Source: Zygnema cylindricum (Eukaryota; Streptophyta; Zygnematophyceae; Zygnematales; Zygnemataceae). From it: DNA of 64,000 nucleotides. Position 1 is the stretch's first letter. Every line of letters begins with the position of its first letter. This document shows positions 1 to 10,424 of this stretch, piece after piece. The stretch spans positions 1 to 64,000 of the forward strand of contig JBBHKE010001592.1 in assembly GCA_037447655.1 (NCBI GenBank), in the 5' to 3' direction. The notes under the pieces are model-generated. The model had not been told where the DNA came from and made no database searches. It worked only from the letters and a program-made list of their open reading frames with translations. Position numbers and translations under genes: made by a program.

Positions 1-2074
1 TACACGTACGGTTCCAAGTACAAACATTCGAACTTTATATTTTATACATATTTTAAGATTTCGGTGCGAAGGGGAAATAAGTGAATAACTCAATTAGTAA
101 AATAAAGTGCGCACTATTTTTTTGCATAGCGTGGTCTGTCACATAAATTTCATCCGTACATTAATCCGTACATTAATTTGTGCATTCATCTGTACATTCG
201 TCTGTATATTAATTTGTACATTCATCCGTACATTCATCCGTACAATAGTTTGTACATTCATCCGTACATTATGATGGTATACTTATTCAGTTTCCGACTA
301 TCATATTTTAGTATCTTGTTAATTCTTTTTTTTGTTTTTTGTTTCCGTACGCAGCCGCAACAAGCGTCGTAGAGCACAAAAAGACAAAACAAACAAGATT
401 TCTGTACGTATTTGTCGGTGTGAACGAAGGTATGAATCCTGATGGTACGAATTCGTACATATGACCGGCCGGCTGCCCGGCTGGTCATCATTTCATTATC
501 CATACTTTCGTACTTTTGTTGTTTTTTCGTACTTGCATAGTTTCATACTTAAGTACTTTCGTACTTTATCGCCGATCGATTGCGATGCCTACGTATCTAA
601 CGGCTTTAAAAGTAATCAAAATATCCATTTCAGAGATATTTTTGCAACCGGAAAAACTGACCAATGATCTCGCAGGTTCTCAAATGGTGTGGTATGCGGT
701 ACGGCATCATTCTCGTACTTAACAGCTGTAAAGTTCATCAATCGTCATTGCATCGTTCGCACGTGTCATTCAATGAAATTCGATTGCAATTTATGCATAT
801 CTAACGGCCGCAATAATATCCACGTGTCACCTGTAGGCGAACATAAAAACAACAGCGAAGTTCAAAAAAAATCAGATGACGAATCGTGTCCGTCAGATGT
901 CACACGTTACAAAGTAAAGCTAAAATTTCGTGCGTACTGATGGATGAAGTTTCATCCAACAGCAGTAAAAAAAAACACCATAGGTAAAAGACCCTAAAAA
1001 ACCGATGTAAAACTACCTGTTAATTTTCCTTTCCCCAAGGAAACTTAAAGTTGGAGAGCGGAATAGCAGGAAGAGACAAAACCGATGGAAGCTCTCTTGT
1101 AAGTTTATTTTATTATGTTTTATTTTGTTTTCGTAAAAACGGTTTTTTTTGGAATTCAAAGACGAAAACAGAATGAATGAACAAGTTGTACTGAATGAGA
1201 AGATGTTTTAGTTGAGAATAATTTCTATTTTCATCCGTACATAAAAAAGCTTGTATGGATGTGTATGCACATATTTATAAGTTTATGTATATGACATACA
1301 TATATATACAGCAAAATGTATTACCGTTATTAATTTTTGTTTAGGTTGGAGCCAAACGGATGACTGTAAACCGCTTACCGATTTACTGTTGAATTAAAAA
1401 AATTGTAATACCACCCGTATTTTATGTGGAAGGGCTAAAATTAACTGGCACCGTATTAGTTTTATTAATGCTTAGCACCGCTCAATCCAACCGCAACAAG
1501 ACTTTTTGTTACTATTCGCCTTTTGTGTAAGGGCCATAGTTGATACAATTACTATTCGAAGTTATAGAGAGAATAACACAATCATCATCATCCTCCTCCT
1601 CATCCTCATCATCGTCATCATCGTCGTCATCATTATCTTCCTCCTCCACCTCATCACCATCATTCACCGCATCATCATCATTCTCCTTGTCCTCATCAAT
1701 AGCAGTCTCCTCATCATCACCATCATCCTCCTCCTCCTCTTCCTCGTCATCCTTTTTCCTTTCAATCTAATCATCATCACCATCATCATCATTCTCCTCG
1801 ACATCATCATCATCCTCCTCCACCACTATCCGTCTCCTCATCATCACAACCATCACCCACCATCGACATCATCATCACTAATAAGGTTCATCCTCTACCC
1901 GGGACACGAAAAAGATGAAAGAAAAAGTTGAGCCTGCCTTTTTATTATTTACAGTCAATGTCCTCTCCTTTCCACCCTCCCACGCTCTCTCCCTCCCTCC
2001 CTCCCACCCACCCACCCACCCATCCACCCACATCCCTCCTTCCCTCCCTCCCTCCTTCCCTCACGAATTGAGGA
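1..2074. other. Downstream flank of the RS-rich gene, no gene recognised
   Basis: AT-rich sequence with many short GTAC-containing repeats. A run of CATTCATCCGTACATTAATT-like units occupies about 140-270. A short GC hairpin lies at 461-488 (ATGACC...GGTCAT arms) beside a palindrome GTACGAATTCGTAC at 445-458. Reading frames here are short and compositionally biased. No tRNA or conserved protein was seen. Confidence 0.5.
1577..1880. repeat. TCATCC/TCC trinucleotide-type microsatellite
   Basis: About 300 bases of mixed TCA and TCC triplets. It is followed by a CCCTCC/CCACCC tract at about 1973-2066, directly downstream of the stop codon of the RS-rich gene. Frames through it give only poly-Ser or poly-Ile/Leu. 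Confidence 0.9.
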
Positions 2075-5000
2075 CTATGAAGGAGGAGCAGTTCCCCGAG
2101 ATTCTCTCATTTTCCGAGCTCGTTCTTGCCACGTCATATTTTTTTGCATATGCACAACCTGCCCGAAAAAAAAAGGTCCCAAAATGAAAAAAAAAGTCCC
2201 AAAATTGAAAAAAGTACAAAAAATGAACAAAAGTCCCAAAAAATATCACATAATACTTCTCTCATACTTATGTCAGAAGGAAAACTGGAGAAAATGAATG
2301 ACCTAAAATAAAAAGTAAAACGTGAAATAAAACGGAAAAACCAAAATTCGCTGTAGTCACATATATTCTCAAATGAAATCATATTTACCTTCTCGGAAAC
2401 CATAACGGAACTGACGGCTTTCTCCTTGTGAACTTCCGTTTTTCCGTTTTCCGTTTCGAGAACAACCGGCTTATCCTCTTCATCCTCCTCCTCCACCAAA
2501 ATATTATCTAAAGTACCATTTGTGACTAAAAACAGTCCACCAGCTCTACTATTTTCCTCTCCGTTTTCCTCTATGTTTTTTTCTTTTTGTGAGGTGTCGA
2601 AATTTTTGGATTTTGACTTTAGTGAATTTTGTCTCGACTTGTTTTTGTCTTTTAGCTCAGTGCCAAAAATCGCTGCATCGTGAACGGCGGTAGTTTGGGC
2701 TTCACGGATAACCTAAAAAAAAAAGGGGGGGGGGGAAAGGAAAAAAGAAAAAGGAATTGAAAAAAAGGAATAAACAAAAAAAAAGTGGAAGAGGAGAGAG
2801 AGGGAGAATGGAACAGGATATCAAAGGGCGAGGCGAGAGCGGAAGGGAGGAGAAGGGAAGGAGAAGGAGAAGAGGAAAGGGAGGAAGGGAAGGGAAGGGG
2901 AGAAGAGACTCTCACTTGATGAGGATAAAAACTCCTCCATTTGGAAATTCAGCATCTTCTTTGCTCAGTCCGTCTCAACAAATAAACAAAATCCAACAAA
3001 TGAAGAAAAGGCTCAAGAAATGTTCTCAAAAAGTAACAAAAAACAGAAATATATCAGAAAACTAGCAAAGATTAGCAAAATAAAGAAAAACATCAAAAGT
3101 ATCAGGGAAAAATAAATCCTTTCCTCCTTCCTCCTGCCCTCCCTCCCTCCTCTCTCCCCTCCTCCCTCCCCTCCCTCCTCCCCTCCTCTCCCTCACCTCC
3201 CTCCCTTACCCCCAAAATAGTGTTGCTTAGCATCGTCGTCCAGTGGGGCGTCTTTATCGAATTCGAATCTCTCCCACTCCGTACTCATCCCCTTTTTCGA
3301 ATCCCTTACCACTGAAAGTACATATTAAAAGTACATATGTTAAAAGTACATGTTTAAAAGTACATATGTTAAAATTACATGTATTAAAAGTACATATATT
3401 AAAAGTACATATATTAAAAAAAGGAAGAGAAGGAAGAAGGAAAGAATAAATAAGAAAGAAAAAAAAGAAATTAAAGAAAAGAAAGAAGGAAAGAGAAAAA
3501 AAAGGAAAAAAAAAAGAAAAAAAACTTGCTATAAATTTTCGAATCTCTTACCACTGGAAAGTACATATATTAAAAGAAAGGAAGCAGAAGAAGGAAGAAG
3601 GAAAGAAAAAATAAGAAAGAAAAAAAAAGAAAAAAAAAGGAAGGAAAAAGAAACTTGTTATGAAACTTCTTACCTGCCTCAGATAATTGGAGTTTTGTTT
3701 TGGCTTTAATTTTCTCAACAGCCGTCTGCAACCACCGACCAATCAGAAACGAGAAATGGAGGTCAATGGAAGAAGGAATAGGAGGTCAAACTAACAACAC
3801 CAAATTAACAATGGGAGGTCAAAGTAATTAAGGAAGGTCAAATCGACAATTGTCAAAGTAACAAAAGTTAAATTAGCAATGGGAGATGAAAGTAACAAAG
3901 GAAGGTCAAATTAACACGGGGAGGTCCAGGTAACTAAGGTCAGATTTGACAAGTGATTAAAGAAAGGTCAAATTAACCATGGGAGGTCAAATGACCAAGG
4001 AAGTGTAAATTAATAATGGAAAGTGAAATTAACGAAGGAAAGTCACAACTAAAATGGAAGGTCAAAGTAACAGAGGAAGATCAAATAGACCATGGAAAGT
4101 CCAAGTGACAAAGGAAGGTCAAAATAGCAATGGGAGGACAAAGTAACAACGGAAGGGCAAATCAAAAAAGGGAAGTCGAATCAACAAAGAAAGATTAAGT
4201 TAGCAAAGGGAGGTAACAAAGGAAGGTCAAATAATGGGAGGTCAAGGAAACGAAGGTCAAATAAACCATGGGAGGTCAAAGTGACAAGGGAAGGGCAAAC
4301 CAACAAAAGAAGGGCAATTAACAATGGGAGGTCAAATTAACAAAAGAAAGTCGAATTAAGGGTCAATATAACAAAGGTCAGTCAAACTAACAACTTCAGG
4401 CCAAATTAACAAAGGGCAAATTAACTATGGGAGGTCAGAGTCAAAGGAGGGGCAATTTAACAGAGGTCAAATTAACAAAGGAAGATCAAATTAATAATGG
4501 AAAGTAAACAAAGCAAGGTCAAAGTGACGAAGAAATGGCAAATTAACAATAGGAGATCAAAGTAACAAAGGCAGGTCAAATTGACAATGTCACAAACGAT
4601 GGGAGGTAAAAGAAACGAAGGAGGGAAAGTTAAAATAAAAATCGGAGGTCAAAGTAACAAAGGATGGTTAGATTAACAATGAGAGGTTAAAGTAATAGAG
4701 GAAAGAAGGACAAACTAGAACAATGGGAGGTCAAAGTAACACTGAGAGGTCAAAGTGAAGAAGGAAGGTCAAATTAACCATGATTTTCCTAAGTAAAAAT
4801 TAAAATTTTCCAGCTTGATTCATCCAAATTGCCAGAATGGACATTACTCAACGTTTAAAGCTATTAAAAGCTGTTCTTAAAAGTTAAGGAACCTTGTATA
4901 CACTATTTATTCGACATTAAAAGGATACATTACTTGGTTTTTTAATGAAGCTACGATCATAATCCTTTACTCAAAAGTTAGGACACCATATAATGTTGAA

Positions 5001-6348
5001 AAGAACTTACCATATCATAGTAACCAGGAATTAGTTTGGAGTAGTCTTTATCAGGTGCCTTACTGAACACAGATGTGAATTTATCGCCACTTGGACTTCT
5101 TCGCCTCCTCTGTCTATCTGGACTTTCTCGTCTCTCTCTCTCAAGGCCTTGTCTCCCCCTTACTGGACTAGAGCTTCTATAACCCCGTCGCGAATCTCTC
5201 TCGCTTTCTCTCTCTCGTTCTCGACTCCGACTTCGACGACGACTCCTATCTCGGCTTCGACTTTTACTTCTTCGACGACTCCTAACACGATCATCCCTTC
5301 TCCTATATCTCGGGCTTCTACTCCTTCTCCGGCTTCGATCTGGACTTCGACTTCTACTCCAACTTCGACTCCGACTTTGACTTACACCCCTGTTCCTTGA
5401 TCGACTCCCATCTGTTTTTTCTCTCTCTCTTCTTCTACAAATCTCTCTATTTGGGCTTTTGCTATGTTGTCTTCTCTTACGCCGGTTAATATCTCTGCCT
5501 GGACTTTGACTTCGACTTCGAATTCGACTTTGAATTCGATTACTGCCTACCTCTCTCTTTCCCCCTCCCGCCTGGGAATCCTTTTCTTCTCCAAGGTCTT
5601 CTCTCTTCTCGTAACTACGTTCTCTGCTCAAACTCCTGCTCGGACGCCACCTGTCATCCCCTCTGACAGCTTGTCCATGTCTTCTGATCCCTTCTTTCCC
5701 ATTCCTGTGGTCTCTACTACTACCACTTGTATCTGTACTTACACTTCGCCGTCTTCGCTGTTTCTCTTTCTTCCGTTCACTTTCCTTACCCCTATCTCCT
5801 CTTTTTCCCCTTCTAAAACCCTCATCTGATTCAAACTCTGACCCTGATTCTGATTCAGCGCGTCGACCCTTTCGAACTCCTTCCTTACCTTCTCCTCCTC
5901 CTCGTTTAGTCCTTTTCACATCCTTCACAGGACTCTTACTCTCGCTCCCTCTTCTCCTGAGTTTTTTTCTCTCCCTAGAGCCATAACTCCCCTCCGAGTC
6001 GGTGCTATTTACGTCGTTTTTTATTTGTTTTTTTTGTTTTGGTTTCAGCTCTTTATTTGAAGCTTCAGGTTTCCGACTCTCATTCTCTTTCAATGCCCTA
6101 TTTCCAACATTTTTCTTCGACTCCTCTTTCCCTTTACTCAATTTTGACCTAATGTTGTCCGCCGCGAGAACTTTCCGAGCTTCGGTCTCTTCCAAATCCA
6201 CAATTCCTTCTGCAGCCTTAAACCCTAAGAATTCTCCATTCCTTTCACCTGCATTAGAACCGAAACCTAAACCCCTTTTGAACTTAGCCGCTCCAGAGCC
6301 TTTCTGACGAAGTTCGTCGTAATAAGCGGCGGCTTTTTCCTCCTCCAT
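2075..6348 (-). CDS. RS-rich nuclear protein, probably splicing-associated (6 exons)
   Basis: Exons in reading order: 6348-5011, 3725-3674, 3311-3210, 2973-2916 (tentative), 2712-2389, 2158-2075 (stop TAG). The start is the ATG followed by EEEKAAAYYDEL, a block typical of plant RS-rich proteins; an upstream in-frame ATG at 6396 is less likely. The first 446 residues are a conserved N-terminus (GAAKFKRGLGFG), a basic and acidic low-complexity stretch, and a long arginine/serine domain. Later exons give TAVEKIKAKTKLQLSEA, GMSTEWERFEFDKDAPL, a VHDAAIFG block, an acidic stretch, and the C-terminus MTWQERARKMRESRG. The order KIKAK(T)KLQL then WERFEF then HDAAIFG matches plant RS-rich proteins distantly related to RSRC1/SRrp53, so a role in pre-mRNA splicing in the nucleus is inferred. 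Phases agree for exons 1-3 and 5-6. The fourth exon does not restore the phase of the fifth, so its borders are unsure. The size is about 650 aa. Confidence 0.8.
3305..3425. repeat. Tandem AAAAGTACATATGTT-like units next to a 3' splice site
   Basis: Six or seven 15-17 base units directly abut the acceptor of the third exon of the RS-rich gene. In the sense strand they read TTTTAACATATGTAC, and the last one passes into the real TACTTTCAG acceptor. They look like amplified intron-end sequence. Confidence 0.85.
3745..4790. repeat. Degenerate tandem array of GGAGGTCAAAGTAACAA-type units (about 1 kb)
   Basis: The first intron of the RS-rich gene is filled by alternating GGGAGGTCAAAGTAACAAAG and GGAAGGTCAAATTAACAATG units, 18-20 bases each, with many substitutions and small indels. 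It has no coding potential. Dozens of copies occur. Confidence 0.9.
5011..6348 (-). CDS. First exon of the RS-rich protein, with the RS domain
   Basis: This single 446-codon exon starts at MEEEKAAAYYDEL and ends at the codon ATG followed directly by the donor GTAAGT, after the peptide DYSKLIPGYYDM. Roughly residues 270-430 are dense in RS, SR and RD dipeptides, as in splicing regulators. The DKDYSKLIPGY motif just before the donor is conserved in plant relatives and leads into the TAVEKIKAK exon. Reading on past the donor adds only a short tail, which is intron. Confidence 0.88.
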
Positions 6349-6521
6349 AACAATACCGACTTCAAGTTTCGAAAGTCTTACGAGTTTAAAAAACAAATAA
6401 AAAAACTATTCAGATGAAAAAATCCACATTAAAATCACATCCATCGCTCGTCGAGTGAAATACCGACATATTTGAATAGCATCAGCGATAAGTTTGAGGC
6501 TGGATTGAATTTAGCTAGAAA

Positions 6522-6727
6522 TTAGGGTTAGAGTAAGTGTAGGGTTAGGGTTAGGGTTAGGGTTAGGTTAGGGTTAGGGTTAGGGTTAGGGTTAGGGTTA
6601 GGGTTAGGGTTAGGGTTCAGGGTTCAGGGTTAGGGTTAGGGTTAGGGTTAGGGTTAGGGTTCAGGGTTAAGGTTAGGGTTAGGGTTAGGGTTAGGGTTAG
6701 GGTTGGGATTAGGGTTAGGGTTAGGGC
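6522..6727. repeat. Interstitial telomere-like (TTAGGG)n block
   Basis: About 200 bases, mainly TTAGGG on the plus strand with a few TTCAGGG, TTAAGG and TTGGGA variants. It lies about 180 bp upstream of the RS-rich gene's start codon, so it is in its promoter or 5' leader region. It is the six-base type, not the seven-base TTTAGGG of most plants. Confidence 0.95.
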
Positions 6728-7862
6728 TCCAATAAAACCGTTTAAAATCTAGGACACACAAATTTAGGAGTGCATTAAAGTTGAGATTTGGAAAACTAAA
6801 GGTGTGATAATTAGGAAAGTAACGAAAATCAAGTTTGCCTATTCAGAAAAGAAAACGTAAAGCTTAGTAAGAAAGGAAAGCAAAATAAAGGACAATCTTT
6901 TAGGTTACGAGAAACCATTGTTGTTCAACTCGCAAAAGTACGCACGAAACGAATGCGCGAATAATACGTGCGTTTCGCATTTAACGATTTGAAAAAATCG
7001 TTACACACGATTATGCATCCGTACTATTCCGTACACGTTTCAAAGGTTTTCATGTATTCCGTACATTTTCCGTACATTTTCGGTTTAGTTTCCGTACAGA
7101 AAGTATTAAGCGAATTTAACGAAAAGTTCAAAAATCACGAATAATACGTAGGAATCGTCAAAAATGAAAAATTCGCACAAATTGAACAACTATGCGAGAA
7201 ACTAAAAACTCAACCAAAATCAACCGTTTGAAAACTCCACAAGGTTAGGGTTGAACATGTTTACATCTCCAACAATGATAGAATTTGACGAGTTGAAAGT
7301 CAATTTATCAAAATACAACAAAGTCCTAAAAAACATATTTTTGAACTATGGTCTTGTAATCAATATATCCTCACGATATATCGAGCGATCGGTAATCACA
7401 CTGAATTGATTATATCGATCGAGATATCAATTATATGAAATTACAATTCGTATCATACGAATAGTAAATATTTCATACCTCTCCTACATTCTGAAAATCC
7501 GTACACTCCATAAATTACGTACATCTCGTACATTTTAAAATATTCATCAATAAAAAACCAATTGTTTATAAATTCGACTTGTTCCCTATTTTTGAGTTCC
7601 GTTAGTTCGCAATAGTTTATAATAGTTCAAAATAGTTCATGATAGTACGAGGATTTTGAGCAAACATTACTACACAGTGAATCTTTATAATCGGTGGGGG
7701 TCATTATCTTTTTCGCCATTTAAAACACCTTTATTTCAACCCACGATAAAGTTTTCGCAGAGGACCGAACAACTTTGCACATAAAAACTGAAGATTTTTG
7801 TACCAATCCGTCGTTTATTTTTACATGAACAGTTCTATTATGGAATATGTCAATATGAGTTA

Positions 7863-8578
7863 GGCCGAAGTTCCATCGGGAGGTTTCTGTAATTTTTCTG
7901 ACAACATTACGGGCTATAATATTTTGGATTAGGCTATCAGGTAGTGTCTGTAAACAAGGTGTCGTATACTAGTTCTACTTTGAGTGGTACCTTGTAAGTT
8001 AAGATCAGATATTGAAAGTCGTCAAAATATTTTCACACCAACCAATTTAAATTTAAAATTTTCATTTGCGTACCATGTATTTGTGTACCAAGTCATTATA
8101 CCACAGGAACAACTACTCTTTGCTTGGGAAACCACGAAGCGGAAAGGATGGCAGAAAGAGCGTGATGAAAGAGCGTTACGAAATATATTTCGACAAGGAT
8201 TTTCGGTTAGATTTGCGGGCTCGCGTCCACCTTGTCCGAAGGCACATGACGAGTGCGACGTGTAGAAATTCGGGTGGTGATTCATCGTGACTCGTGTCTT
8301 CAACTTCCACATGCAACGATTCTACACATTTTTGTAGCCCACTAGCCACCTCCTCGAGGTGGGTAACCAATTATAGAACGTTACGGGGCGATTGTTTCGC
8401 GAATGAATACCCTAGTATAATCCTATGGTCAATGTTAACTCTCGAACTTTCGAAAAATCTTGATTCAATCTTTTGTAGAGTTGTTTGGCAGAAGAAACAA
8501 AAATATCAGTACCACATGGTATGGAAAAGTACAGATTTCTCTGAATGACCTCATTTTTCGCTTGATGGAGCTTCACCC
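7863..8578. mobile_element. PIF/Harbinger-like non-autonomous element, copy 2
   Basis: A 716-bp element flanked by TTA on both sides, with ends GGCCGAAGTTCCATC and GATGGAGCTTCACCC. It aligns in inverted orientation with the element at 28890-29640 over most of its length, for example GAGTGGTACC...GTCGTCAAA...GCGTACCATGTA. A hairpin CCACCTCCTCGAGGTGG lies at the position matching the hairpin of the other copy. It has no transposase reading frame. The more diverged ends suggest it is older. Confidence 0.8.
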
Positions 8579-8715
8579 TTAATAAACGAAAAAAATAACT
8601 CGCTTTTCCACTTAGTACAATGCTTTACACTTTAAATCGTGGCCGGATTTAATAACACCATATCGATGTCCTCACATCCCAGCCTTGGAACCTAAAACAT
8701 GTATTAACAACACTA

Positions 8716-8932
8716 AACCGCTAGTCGTTATTAGTGTTGATGTTTTTTGCTCCACTTAAACCTCTTTTCTTCGTGCACACTTGTCGGATTGTCAATCCGA
8801 TGGTTGCTATTGGAAGGCAAGGTTCTCACTTTCCTATTGGCCATCTCTGATTGACAATCCATGAAGTCTGCACCAAGAAAAGATGTTTGTAAGTGGGGAA
8901 AAAAAGTTTAGCACTAATAACCATTAGCGGTG
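8716..8932. mobile_element. Mariner-like foldback MITE (TA target site)
   Basis: A 217-bp element whose arms fold on each other for about 85 bases each. The ends are (A/C)ACCGCTA...TAGCGGTG, flanked by TA. The arms share TTATTAGTG and CCACTTA..CATCTTTTCTT..TGCA, closing around GATTGTCAATC. It belongs to the window's CACCG-ended family by its termini. Confidence 0.75.
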
Positions 8933-10424
8933 TAGTTATCTATTTTTCAACATTTTACTATTTTAATAAATAGTTCAGAACAGTGAAAATCAGCCTCGTT
9001 GGAACCAGTAACGCCCATATAAACCCCACTCTACTATTTTCTTTACTCTGATAACAATTGGCGTATTGGTGTCCTAAAGAAAAATTGAAGAAGTGGACAA
9101 GTTGAAGGTAAAAACAACAAGCAATTAAAAAACCATTCAACATATACCACACATTCAAACATTATCTTTTCGTAAAAAAATTGAGGATGCTTAATTAAAT
9201 CCTCACATCTTGTTGTCTTTCCTGTTGCACCGTTGGTAATTAATAGAGAAATAACCTTTCCTCCAAGCTACAAATTTAGTTTTAGGAACCTATGGAGCAA
9301 CTTTTATTCCAAAAGCATTCAACATCCAAACATTGTCTTTATTTTACATGCCTTTTTTTTGTGTGTTTGTCTCTTTCACCTTGCTCTTTTTTTTGCTTGC
9401 TTCCCTTCACATGTAGTTTTTCAGTTTTGGCATTGCCGCCCATTTTTGTTCCCATGGACTCAGATGGTTTACCATCGCGCTTTTTAATACTTCCATTCAA
9501 AACGTCATCAAAAGCACTTCATTCCAAACATTCAAAAAGATTTCATCGAAAAAACATTTAGAAATAATTCATTAGGAAGGCTCAAAAATACGACATTCTT
9601 AAAGCTCAAAAATACTTCCAAACGAAACATCACTCAAAAAGACTTCATTAGAAAAACATTCCAAAATACTTCCTTTCCACATTTCATCTCTAACTTATCG
9701 CAAGGAGCCCGAGTCCCACCGCCTCTTTTCTTCCACCGGAAAAAAAAAGCTGTGTGACTCTTGAGGAGAGAGAAAGAGAGAGAGAGAGAGACAGAGAGAG
9801 ACCCTTGCTTTTTGGAAAACATGAGAATAGAGGCCACAAGAACCTAAGGATTGAAGCAAGATAAAGAAACAAAATAGATTTTTAAACTTAATCGTCCAAT
9901 TTGTCTAAATTGGAAGTTCAGAAGAGACAAAAAACGCCGTCCTAGGCATAGCTTCCGGTTCCGAAATTCACATTGGCGTTCATTCTTGGTTGCCGTTGTC
10001 TTTTTGTCTGTTAAACAAAAAAGCAAAAACAAAAACAAAACAAAAACAAAAACAGAAAACTTCGACGCCCAATTAGTCAATTTAGGACCAAGCTTTTTCC
10101 CTTTGATTTGACCCGGCCTATTTATTTGAATTGGGAAAAAAAGAACTTATTGAGACCTCGGATTCAAAGGCAAATTTTTCAAGTCTTTTTTATAAGGTTG
10201 TTTCTAAGGTTTTCTAGAGAAATCACAAAACTAAAGAGAATCAAAATCTTCTATCAAGTCCCAAAAAAGCTCTAACAACTTGCGGATTTCTATAGAAAAA
10301 ACACCTTAAACCGAGAAAAAAAAGTCATTCTACAATTAGAAAAACTAACCACCGTCGCTTCAGAGAGACTAGAGATTCCAAATTTCCTACTATACATACA
10401 AAAGAAATCATTAAAAACATCATT
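8933..10424. other. Intergenic stretch downstream of STT3
   Basis: AT-rich non-coding sequence. A dispersed repeat lies at about 9240-9500, and a GA run sits at 9766-9801. Frames in it are T-rich or microsatellite-derived. No conserved protein or RNA gene was recognised. Confidence 0.5.
9240..9500. repeat. Dispersed repeat of unknown class, copy 1
   Basis: Contains GACTCAGATGGTTTACCATC followed by GCGCTTTTTAAT. The same block, reverse-complemented, occurs at about 44398-44655. The flanking text (GTAGTTTTTCA-TTT-GG-CAT-GCC) is also shared. No terminal repeats or coding region were found. Confidence 0.6.

Noticed and set aside
1506-1931. 141-codon Ile/Leu-rich frame
   Set aside because: It is a translation of the TCA/TCC microsatellite.
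5149-5829. Plus-strand frames of 80-120 codons
   Set aside because: They are the antisense shadow of the RS domain of the minus-strand gene.
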